Assembly: GCA_036260255.1 (NCBI GenBank)
Contig: DATAAF010000057.1
Span: 1 to 64,000 of the forward strand
Length of the DNA stretch: 64,000 nucleotides
Direction of reading: 5' to 3'
DNA from: DASZJY01 sp036260255
GTDB lineage: Bacteria > Actinomycetota > Acidimicrobiia > Acidimicrobiales > AC-14
The translations under genes were made by a program, and so were the position numbers. The notes under the pieces were generated by a model. It was not told where the DNA came from and made no database searches. It saw nothing but the letters and a program-made list of their open reading frames with translations. Of this stretch, positions 1 through 8,001 are shown one piece after another (positions within the stretch are counted from its first letter, which is position 1; each line of letters starts with the position of its first letter).

Positions 1-64
1 TTCATGCGGGCGGTCGGCGCGTGACGGCCGGCGACCCCACCCGATGGCCCGCTCCCCCACGCTC

Positions 65-1408
65 TCAGGACGGCGGGGTGGGGACGAAGCCCTCCTTGCC
101 GGCGGTGTCCGCCTCGACCGTCACCGCCTCGGTCGGTCCGAGGTCCTCGGTGCTGAAGAGGCGGGTGCCCTTCTCCAGGGCGGCGACCAGCGTCGCCCGC
201 GGCACGGCGGTCTCCTCCGACTTGCCGTGCACCCCGGCGCTCGTCGACATCAGCGACACGAGGCGCTTGTCGTCGCCCCAGAGCTTGAGCAGCGACCGGG
301 GCGAGGCGTTGCGGCTCCCGTGGTGGCCCACCTTGTAGAGGTCCACGCTCTGCAGCCGGTTCCTGAGCTTCTTGTCCTTCGGAAGGCGGTCGAGGGTGAA
401 GCGCCAGTTCTCGATCTGGGCGTCGCCGGGGAACAGCAGGCGCCTGTTCCCTACCGTCAAGAGCAGGATCAGGCTCGTGTTGTTGAGGGCGTCGTCCAGG
501 CTGCGCACGATGCGCTGGAGGGACTGCACCTGCTGGCTCTGGAGCCGCTCGGCCAGCCACCGCGCCGGTCCGGGCGGGATGTCCAGCGCAGGGACCCAGC
601 TGTGCGTCGGCCGTGGCGCCGGCCACTCGTCGTCCTCGTCCTCACCGTCGTCGTCGTCGATCCCGAGCGCCGTGGCCGAGAGCCCCGACGTGACGAGGCC
701 CTGGTACAGCATCCAGTACTCGGGGTCGCGGGCCCGGGCGTTGACCACGTCGGGGAACTGGTCGACGGTGGGAGGGCCGAGCACCTCGGCGCTCATGCCG
801 GGGACGACCTCCTCGAGCTTGGAGCGCATCCCGGCGTGGAGGTACTCGCCGTCGTGCTCGGCCGCCCATCGCTGCAGTCGCTCGACCGCCTCGGCGTTCT
901 TCAGCTGGTCCTCCGCGAGCTGCCGCACGTGACCTGGCAGCCCACGCGCCTGGGCGTCGAAGGCGAGAGCCAGGTCGTTGGCGAACTCCTGGCCCGTGGC
1001 CAGACCGACGCGCAGCTGGCGCGACGCCGCACCCACCGGCCCCGTCGCCGTGGCGGGGATCTCGGGGTCCTCGGTCCACGGCCGGACGATGAGACGCGGA
1101 GCGAGCTCCCCCACGATGGCGGCGGCCTCGTCGTTGGCGAAGCCGGAGAGGTGGTCCTTGTGACGATGGGTGACGACCACCGCGTCGAGCTTGCCTCCGC
1201 AGTCGTCGGCGACCCGGCGGGCGATGGCGACCCAGTCGAGCTTCTGGTCGTGCGGGGCGTGAGTGCTGCCGAAGTCGATGAGCACATGCCGCTCGCGGCG
1301 CCCATCGTCCAGGGGCCGGGGGTAGGCGAAGCTCACGAGGAAGCAGTCACCGAAGCCCACCTGGTACATGCGCACGGTGACGTGCTCGGGCTTGACGCGG
1401 GCGGCCAC
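65..1408 (-). CDS. ComEC-like metallo-beta-lactamase-fold hydrolase
   Basis: A 447-residue MBL-fold protein. The metal-binding motif HRHKDH is at about residues 81-86. A late GHHGSRNAS motif is typical of ComEC/Rec2-like and competence-type MBL proteins, which act on nucleic acids or phosphoesters. There is no signal peptide or membrane segment, so it is a soluble MBL domain and not a full ComEC channel. An acidic linker (DDDDGEDEDDE) splits the C-terminal half. I chose GTG at 1408 because a GGAG sits 8 bases upstream; GTG at 1417 overlaps the stop of the metallopeptidase gene and is an alternative. It is the last visible gene of the minus-strand run that starts at 10896. The substrate is unknown. 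Confidence 0.8.
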   Translation of the reverse strand: MAARVKPEHVTVRMYQVGFGDCFLVSFAYPRPLDDGRRERHVLIDFGSTHAPHDQKLDWVAIARRVADDCGGKLDAVVVTHRHKDHLSGFANDEAAAIVGELAPRLIVRPWTEDPEIPATATGPVGAASRQLRVGLATGQEFANDLALAFDAQARGLPGHVRQLAEDQLKNAEAVERLQRWAAEHDGEYLHAGMRSKLEEVVPGMSAEVLGPPTVDQFPDVVNARARDPEYWMLYQGLVTSGLSATALGIDDDDGEDEDDEWPAPRPTHSWVPALDIPPGPARWLAERLQSQQVQSLQRIVRSLDDALNNTSLILLLTVGNRRLLFPGDAQIENWRFTLDRLPKDKKLRNRLQSVDLYKVGHHGSRNASPRSLLKLWGDDKRLVSLMSTSAGVHGKSEETAVPRATLVAALEKGTRLFSTEDLGPTEAVTVEADTAGKEGFVPTPPS

Positions 1409-1410
1409 CG

Positions 1411-3171
1411 CTACCACTCCTCGCCACTGCGGGTGGCCGGGAGGTGCAGGGCGGCGAAGCGCTGTCCTCGCGCCGCCCGCGTCGAGAACCCGACGCGCCG
1501 GGCCGAATCGAACGTGCCGGCTCGGGCGAGGTAGTCGAGCCGGCGGACCTGACGCCGCCAGTCCTCCAGCGGCTTGCGGATGTGGTACTTGGCCCGCCCG
1601 AACTGGTCGAAGACGAGCGTCCCCCCGCCGAAGAGCTTTAGCCGCGTGTCCGGTTTGAGGAGCGGGTGGAGCTCGATGCGGGCGTCGTCGCCCCGAGCCT
1701 TCGCCCACTGGGAGGCCAGCCCGACGAACTCGTCGGCGGTCACCTCGAGCATCTGGATGTAATCGGCCACCGCCTCGTTGGCGACCAATCCGTCGGGGCC
1801 GACCCGGACGGCGGGGCGCACCGACTCGACGCGGGTGTAGTAGCCGGGGTCGAGCTCGAGCCAACCGGCGTTCTCCCAGATGAAGCGGAAGACCTCGTCG
1901 ACGTCCGTGCGCATGGCCGCGAAGTTGAGGCCGTGGTACCGCGGGGCGGTGGGCACGGTGGCCAGGTCGACGACGCGGTCCTGGGGCGGGCGGTGGATGC
2001 CCAGGCGCTCGAAGCTCTTGCGGAGTGCCACCCGGTACCCGTGAGGGTCGTCGGGTGCCAGCTCGGCATCGGCCACGAGGACCGCCTCGAGGAAGTCCCC
2101 GAAGGCGAAGTCGACCGGCGGGAGGTAGTCGATGGCGCGGATCGTCATGCCCAGCAGATGGGACGCCGACTTGGCCCCCTCTTCGCCGGCCCGGTCGCGA
2201 TCCAGCTCGCCGTTGCGGATCAGCGGCTTGACCCGGTCGACCCAGAGGGCGACGAGGGTGTCCAGCACCGCGGCGACGAGCACCTCGCCGCGGCGATGCG
2301 GCTCCTCCCACTCGGGAAGCCTCCGCCAGTCCGCCGGGGGCCGGAGGTCGGCCGAGCGCCGGAGGCCGCCTCTGGTCTGGAGGAGCGCTCCCCCCATCTG
2401 CTCGGCCAGCACGAGGGGAAGGCTTTGGCGGAGGGCAGCGCGGCTGACGGCGGCGGCGTCGATGCGGCCCGCCGCGTCCGGTTCGCCCAGCGTCAGGTTC
2501 ACGACCTCCTTGACCGAGAACACCGACAGGAGGGCGACGATGTCGGCCATGGCCTCGTGGAAGGCGGCCTGGTCGGGCAGGCTGGGCTCGAGGAACCGGT
2601 GCCGCAGACCGTCGAGCACGGCGTGGGCGGTCTCGTGGGCCACCACGTCGTGGGACAGACAGGTGAAGACCCGCTCGCCTCGGGCGTCGAAGTAGCCGAA
2701 CAGCAGTGCCCGGTCGTCGTCCGAGTAGTAGGCGTTGGCCTCGGCGAAGGCATGGGGCACGAGGTGGAGCTGGTGCCCGCCGAACGACCACGGCAGGCGG
2801 CGCCCCAGCGCCGACTCGAACGTGGCGAGGGTACGAGCCGCGATCGCATAGACGTTCTGGGCGTGGAAGGACGGGTCCTCGAGGATCTGCCTGTCCGAGA
2901 TTCTCCGGTACGCGTCCCGGTAGACGACCTGCCCGTCGTCGTCGACCTCGGTCAGCACGGCGGCGTCGCGGAGCTCCCCCATGGTGGCGTCGTAGTCGAC
3001 GGTCCGGAACCGGGCCGAGGTCGGGCCCGCCTCGAGCCGCTGGGCGGGAACCCGCACCCGAGCGGTGAGGATCCTGCCCGCCGAGGTGCGCACCGTCGGG
3101 TCCTGGGCCACGACGGTCATCTCGACGGTCTGGGGCCCCAGGTCAGCCGTGCTCAAAGACGCCTCCGTCAT
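1411..3171 (-). CDS. Thermolysin-like (gluzincin) zinc metallopeptidase
   Basis: About 586 residues. HETAH at residues 179-183 is the HEXXH zinc site, and HEAMAD at about 205-210 supplies the third glutamate ligand seen in M4-type gluzincins. No signal peptide is visible, which is unusual for M4 enzymes, so it probably works inside the cell or leaves by another route. The C-terminal 200 residues match nothing I recognise. The reading frame extends to a TTG at 3225; ATG at 3171 is the more natural start. Its stop overlaps or abuts the MBL gene, so the two are probably co-translated. Catalytic activity is inferred from the motifs alone. Confidence 0.75.
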   Translation of the reverse strand: MTEASLSTADLGPQTVEMTVVAQDPTVRTSAGRILTARVRVPAQRLEAGPTSARFRTVDYDATMGELRDAAVLTEVDDDGQVVYRDAYRRISDRQILEDPSFHAQNVYAIAARTLATFESALGRRLPWSFGGHQLHLVPHAFAEANAYYSDDDRALLFGYFDARGERVFTCLSHDVVAHETAHAVLDGLRHRFLEPSLPDQAAFHEAMADIVALLSVFSVKEVVNLTLGEPDAAGRIDAAAVSRAALRQSLPLVLAEQMGGALLQTRGGLRRSADLRPPADWRRLPEWEEPHRRGEVLVAAVLDTLVALWVDRVKPLIRNGELDRDRAGEEGAKSASHLLGMTIRAIDYLPPVDFAFGDFLEAVLVADAELAPDDPHGYRVALRKSFERLGIHRPPQDRVVDLATVPTAPRYHGLNFAAMRTDVDEVFRFIWENAGWLELDPGYYTRVESVRPAVRVGPDGLVANEAVADYIQMLEVTADEFVGLASQWAKARGDDARIELHPLLKPDTRLKLFGGGTLVFDQFGRAKYHIRKPLEDWRRQVRRLDYLARAGTFDSARRVGFSTRAARGQRFAALHLPATRSGEEW

Positions 3172-3237
3172 CCGCCGCGCCCGTCTCTGCGACGTCGGTC
3201 TACCGGACGGGGTGGGGAGGGTCAAGCGCCCGGGCGT

Positions 3238-3381
3238 TCACGGCGCGGGCGGAGGCGGCTCGAACCCGGGCTCGCCTTCGACGGGCTCGAGGGGTGCCGT
3301 CTCGGCCCACACCACCCGGAAGATCTCCTCGTCGGTGCGGTTGATGCGCTCGTCGATGACGGTCAGCGCCTCGTCGTCCAT
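3238..3381 (-). CDS. Small acidic protein (47 residues)
   Basis: A short acidic reading frame starting MDDEALTVIDERINR and ending in a proline run. A GAGGAAGGA ribosome binding site lies about 9 bases before the ATG. It sits between the giant TIG-domain protein and the metallopeptidase, in the same direction. It has no cysteines or membrane segment and I do not recognise it. An accessory or substrate role for the neighbouring protease is possible but is only a guess from position. Confidence 0.55.
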   Translation of the reverse strand: MDDEALTVIDERINRTDEEIFRVVWAETAPLEPVEGEPGFEPPPPAP

Positions 3382-3403
3382 CAGCGATCCGTCCTTCCTC
3401 GGT

Positions 3404-6400
3404 TCAAGGAGGGTCCCCTCGGAAGAACACCTGGAAGGCGTTCTCTTTGACCGCCGGCCCTTCCCGAGGCTTCGGGTTGGTGACCGAGACGGAATGGAAC
3501 CCGGCCGCCGCAGCACCGATCTTCAGCTTGAGGTGCAGGCGACTCTCCGACTGCACCGTCGGGCCCTCGAGGACGGTGATGCCGTCGCCCGGCGAGAAGG
3601 CGACGCTCGTGCCCTTGCGGAAACCGGCGCCGATGATCTCGACGTCCTCCTCGAGGGGGTCCACTGGGCTGGGAACAGTCACCTCCGAAGGCTTCAGCTC
3701 GACGATCGACGGTGGTGAGAAGTGCTTCACCGTCAGGCAGGCGGGGCAGGAGGCCTCTCGTCCGTCGGGGTTGGTCACCGTCACATCGCGCCGGCCCTCG
3801 GGCACGTCGAACCCCGCGGTCACCGGCAACGTGATGGTCTTGTCGTCGACGACGACCAACTCGCCGGTGACGAGAGACACCCCGGCCGGGTCGATGGTCA
3901 CCGAAGCCCGGGGGCGGAAGCCCTGACCGTGGATCGTCAGGTCCACGGTCTCCGTCTCCATCACCTCGCGGGGGTCCACGTGGCTCACCCGGAGGGCCGG
4001 TTCCAGGCACTCGAGCTCCTTGACCAGCAGGCGCCGCTCGAGGTCGTCGAGCGGGTAGGAGACCACTCCGCCCCAGGTCAGCGTGGGCCGAGGACGGTCG
4101 TCGTCCGGTCGCTCGAGATGGAGCGGGAAGCTCTCCGAGACGAACCACCCGAGGTCGTCGCCCGGCCACCTTCGGGTGAGCACGGTGGCCCGCAGGATCG
4201 GCTCCTGGCCGTTGGCCCCCAGGCGCTCGGGCACCACCCCCGACACCTCCACGCGCCGCCGGGCCTTCCCTTCCTCGGGAGGCAGCGCCCGCACGATCAA
4301 CCGGCGCTCATGGGGCAGCTGCACGAAGTCGGTGACGAGGACGCGCGAGAGGTTGCAGTCGGCCCCGTCGACCTTCAGGGCGTTGGGCTGGTAGCGGGCG
4401 AGGGCCAGGCGGACGAAGGGGAAGTAGGTGACCTGCAGGGGCACCGGGTGGGGCTGGAAGCTCACGTCGGCGAACGCCCGGCCCTCCTCGTCGTAGTGCA
4501 CCGGGAACGAGGCGACCGACACCCTCCGGCGCTCCTCGGGCACCTCGCCGGCGGGGAGCTCCTCGAGGGTGAGCCCGTCCTCGAGGGTGGCGCCGGGGAA
4601 CATCTCCGCGGCCATGCCGCCGGGGCGGAAGTCGCTGTCCCACAAGGGGTCGGCGGCCCAGGCGGTCACCAGCTGGGCGCGGGGATCGTCGGCCGGCAAC
4701 GGCTCGCCCGCGACGAAGACGACGCCGAGCCGCTCTCCCTCACCGGACGAGTACCAGGGGCGCTCCAGGTACACGCGGAAGCCTCGGCACCTCCGGGTGC
4801 TGGAGAAGACGACGTCGCTGCCCTCGGGCCCCCGACCGCCACGGAACCACGTGAAGGTGGGGAGGACGTGGCGGACCACCGGCGCGGCGGGGCGGGCGGT
4901 CGCGGGAAGGTCGAACTCCTGGGTGACGACGGGCGGCTCGTTCGGCGCCGGCCGGAGGAAGGCGGAGGCGTCCATGGCCTGGTCGAAGTACTCCCGGAAG
5001 CGGGTGGTGGCCTGCGCCCGGCAGCGGACCCGGTGGCGCCGGGTGTCGCCCAGGTGGAGGCGGGCGTGCAGCAGCCGGCCAAGGCCCTCGGGCACGGGCA
5101 CCTCGGCGAGGTGAGCCGAGCGCTCGACGACCTTCGAGCGCGGCTCGGTTACGACGTCGATCTCGTCGACCCAGGTGGCGGCCACGTCCACCTTGGCCGT
5201 GCTGGCCGCGTCGGCGTCGACCTCGCCCTCCACGTCGGCCGCCGTCTCGCCGAACACGAGGGGACGGCTGACCGCCCAGTCGTCCAGCTGCGGGGCCCGC
5301 AGCGGCCGCTGCACCGCGTGCACCAAGACGAGGGGGCGGGGGGGCATGAGGAGCCAGTTGCGTCCCCTGGACGCCTCCTGCCGCAATGCCTCGAGGTTGG
5401 GCGGCTTGGCCGCCTCGATCCACTGCCACACGCCGAACAGGAACAGGTTGGCCAGGTTGGCGCCGGCGTCCACGTAGGAGCTCAGCTGCACGGTGACGGT
5501 CTCGGCGGGCCGCAGCTGGACGGTGAGCACCCGTCCGGCGGCGGTCTGGGAGAACACCGGCTGGGCTCGTTGGGCGCTCCCGGTGACGCCCACCACGCTG
5601 AGGCGGAACGAAGCCCGGTTGGGCCACCCCCCGGAGAACGCCACCCGGTTCTTCCCCAGCTCGAAGGCGTCGGACGCCACGTCGGGGAGCCCGGCCAGCA
5701 GCGCTCCGTGAGCCAGGGGGTCCGGCAGCCAGGGCACCGCCAGCTGGGCCTCGCGCCGGACGGTGAACTCGCTCTCGCCGACCTTCTCGGGCGGGTGCTG
5801 GTCGTCCTGCAGCGACCCCTTCTCCCGCCGGGCCAGGTCGTAGCCGGTGCGGTCCCCCCGCATCCCACCCTTGATGTCGAAGGCGCCGTGGGCCTCGGCC
5901 AGGAGCTGCGATCCCTTGGGAGCGACGATGTGGCGCTGCGACGGGGTGGTGAGGCCGCCGGCCGGCGGGGCCACCGGGTCGCTGGTCACCACCAGGCGCT
6001 CGACCGACTCCCCCGGCTTGGGCAGGTCGGTGAGCACGACCACCGGCGACGCCACCGGCTCCATGCGGGAGTAGAGGACGGCGGCGCTCGCCTCCGGCGT
6101 GTCCTTGGGAGGCTCGTTGAGGGCCAGGCTGTTCCCCGCCACGTCCACCGCCCGCGCCCGCATGCGGTACCAGCGGCCGAAGCGGAGCCGGGGAAGGGAC
6201 CCTCGGACCGGGGTGCACTTGATGTCCAGGCCGAGCGGAGGGGGCGGCGGCGGCGTGGTCGCGTCGCCGTCCAGGGCGCTGTCGAGGCCCAGCACCCGGC
6301 CCGGGCGGGGGGCGCAGAGGCTCCAGCCCTCCCAGGTGAAGAGGGCGGCGGGCACGGCCAGGGCGGTGCCGGGCGATCCGCTGGCGCTGCGCTGCACGAA

Positions 6401-7999
6401 CCCCTCGCCCGGGATCGCCACCTCCTTCTTCGCCCCGGGCGCGTCGGGGAACCGGTAGACGGCGTTGCGGGCGCAGAGCGAGTGCCAGGTGTCGGTGCGG
6501 CGGTCCCAGACGTCGACCCGGTAGCCGGCGGTGAGCTGCTCGGCGAACAGCGGGCCGACCTGCGACGACTGCCCGCTCCCCGGCGCCGGCTTGGTCGACT
6601 GCAGCTGCTTCTCCAGGGCGGCCATGCCCTGGGCCTTCTCCTTGAGGGCGGGGGCGGCGGTGTTCTGGAGGTTGCCCGCGCCGCCGGCTCCGTCCTCGTG
6701 GAGCACCATGATCCCGGCCGCCCGCAGCGTGGGAAGGCCCGCCTCCTCGGGCGTCCCCAGCTTCTCGCCCGCCTGCAGGCGGGCGAGGATCGCGTCGACG
6801 GTCGGCAGCAGGTTGTTGACCTTCCGGCTGCCGCCATCGACGTCGAGCTGCTCCACCCGGAAGCGGGCAGGGTCGTTGAGGCGCAGGAGCCCGTTGCTCA
6901 GCTCGCTCCCGTCGGGCCGGGGAGCGGGGAGGAAACGGCGGTCGTCGAGCACGTAGGCGGTGGTCGGCGAGTGGTTGATCGTCGTCTGGAGCTTGGGCGT
7001 CCACGACGGGACGACCCGCACCCGCTGTGGGCGCCCGGACCCGTCCCTCGGCACGGCGGGCAGGAGCGGCACCTGCAGGTCGACGACCAGCCCCAGCCGG
7101 CGCAGCAGGTCGGGGTGCTGGGCCAGGACCGAGACGATGCGGTGGAAGTCCAGCGACTGCCGCAGGGTGTCGTCCCCCGGGGGACCGCCGGGTGAGTGGG
7201 CAAGGGGTGCGTGGGCGCCGGCCGTGGCATCCAACGACCCCTTGACGTCGTCCCTCGAGAGCTGTTGGGTCGCGGCGGCGGGGGTGGGCGCCGGCGGCGG
7301 CCCACCGGCGGGGCCCCGCGGCGTGGCCCCGCCCAGCGGGAGCACGCCTGGCAGCGGCCCCCCGATGCCGACGCCCACGCCGACCCCCAGGTCCAGCCCC
7401 AGCCCGATACCGAGGTCGACGCCAACCTCGATGCCGACGTGGATGCCCGGGTACCCCGGCTGGGTCGTCCCGCCGGGGCGGGGGCCGGCGCCCGGGTCGG
7501 GCTTGGGCGGCGGCAGGCCGCCCGACGGCCCCGGCCCGCCGCGCGCGCCGGCCGCGGTGAGGACGTCGTTCAGCTGGCCGGCGGTCGGCACCGACGCGCC
7601 GTGCTGCGACGCCATCAGCACCCACAGGCCCTTGAGGGCGTCGGCCGCGGTGGGCACGGGCGGGGACGTGACTGGCGTCGCCGACAGGTCGGTGAACCGG
7701 TACGGCTCGACGACCGTCCCCTGGTCGAAGAGCGACGCCCACAGGTCGGGATCGGGCTGGGACACGCGGGTGGCGGGGACCGACGGCCCTCCCTCGAAGG
7801 CCACCGAGAAGTTGACGCCCCGCACCGTCTGTGCCCAGGAGACGAAGTCGGGGAAGCCGGCCAGCGAGAGCTTCCCGGCCGCGGCGTCGGTGCCCAGGCG
7901 GGGAGCGACGAGCACCGAGAGCTCGAGCTGCCCCAGCCCCAGGGCCAGGGGCCGGACGCGCCGGGGCAGGGCCGTCCAGATGACCTCTTGGACCGGCAT
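3404..7999 (-). CDS. Giant multidomain protein with C-terminal IPT/TIG domains
   Basis: 1531 residues with no signal peptide. Two IPT/TIG-like immunoglobulin-fold repeats are recognisable in the last 200 residues (motifs such as IHGQGF and IIGAGFRKG followed by VTVTNPDG and VSVTNPK). A central stretch with RMRARAVDVAGNS resembles a fibronectin-type strand. Near residues 165-190 there is a Gly/Val/Leu/Asp low-complexity run of alternating glycines. The remainder is unrecognised, apparently beta-rich sequence. The ATG lies two bases after the TGA of the upstream gene, implying coupled translation. Function unknown; architecture suggests a large binding or scaffold protein. Confidence 0.8.
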   Translation of the reverse strand: MPVQEVIWTALPRRVRPLALGLGQLELSVLVAPRLGTDAAAGKLSLAGFPDFVSWAQTVRGVNFSVAFEGGPSVPATRVSQPDPDLWASLFDQGTVVEPYRFTDLSATPVTSPPVPTAADALKGLWVLMASQHGASVPTAGQLNDVLTAAGARGGPGPSGGLPPPKPDPGAGPRPGGTTQPGYPGIHVGIEVGVDLGIGLGLDLGVGVGVGIGGPLPGVLPLGGATPRGPAGGPPPAPTPAAATQQLSRDDVKGSLDATAGAHAPLAHSPGGPPGDDTLRQSLDFHRIVSVLAQHPDLLRRLGLVVDLQVPLLPAVPRDGSGRPQRVRVVPSWTPKLQTTINHSPTTAYVLDDRRFLPAPRPDGSELSNGLLRLNDPARFRVEQLDVDGGSRKVNNLLPTVDAILARLQAGEKLGTPEEAGLPTLRAAGIMVLHEDGAGGAGNLQNTAAPALKEKAQGMAALEKQLQSTKPAPGSGQSSQVGPLFAEQLTAGYRVDVWDRRTDTWHSLCARNAVYRFPDAPGAKKEVAIPGEGFVQRSASGSPGTALAVPAALFTWEGWSLCAPRPGRVLGLDSALDGDATTPPPPPPLGLDIKCTPVRGSLPRLRFGRWYRMRARAVDVAGNSLALNEPPKDTPEASAAVLYSRMEPVASPVVVLTDLPKPGESVERLVVTSDPVAPPAGGLTTPSQRHIVAPKGSQLLAEAHGAFDIKGGMRGDRTGYDLARREKGSLQDDQHPPEKVGESEFTVRREAQLAVPWLPDPLAHGALLAGLPDVASDAFELGKNRVAFSGGWPNRASFRLSVVGVTGSAQRAQPVFSQTAAGRVLTVQLRPAETVTVQLSSYVDAGANLANLFLFGVWQWIEAAKPPNLEALRQEASRGRNWLLMPPRPLVLVHAVQRPLRAPQLDDWAVSRPLVFGETAADVEGEVDADAASTAKVDVAATWVDEIDVVTEPRSKVVERSAHLAEVPVPEGLGRLLHARLHLGDTRRHRVRCRAQATTRFREYFDQAMDASAFLRPAPNEPPVVTQEFDLPATARPAAPVVRHVLPTFTWFRGGRGPEGSDVVFSSTRRCRGFRVYLERPWYSSGEGERLGVVFVAGEPLPADDPRAQLVTAWAADPLWDSDFRPGGMAAEMFPGATLEDGLTLEELPAGEVPEERRRVSVASFPVHYDEEGRAFADVSFQPHPVPLQVTYFPFVRLALARYQPNALKVDGADCNLSRVLVTDFVQLPHERRLIVRALPPEEGKARRRVEVSGVVPERLGANGQEPILRATVLTRRWPGDDLGWFVSESFPLHLERPDDDRPRPTLTWGGVVSYPLDDLERRLLVKELECLEPALRVSHVDPREVMETETVDLTIHGQGFRPRASVTIDPAGVSLVTGELVVVDDKTITLPVTAGFDVPEGRRDVTVTNPDGREASCPACLTVKHFSPPSIVELKPSEVTVPSPVDPLEEDVEIIGAGFRKGTSVAFSPGDGITVLEGPTVQSESRLHLKLKIGAAAAGFHSVSVTNPKPREGPAVKENAFQVFFRGDPP

Positions 8000-8001
8000 C
8001 C

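Noticed and set aside
1418..2791. N-terminal extension of the MBL frame to 2791
   Set aside because: It overlaps the metallopeptidase in another frame and is Arg/Pro-rich nonsense. The real start is near 1408.
3722..7195. A 1157-residue plus-strand open frame, and others opposite the giant genes
   Set aside because: High GC leaves long antisense frames. Composition (His/Gly/Arg/Glu-rich, no motifs) and position opposite well-formed genes mark it as a shadow.
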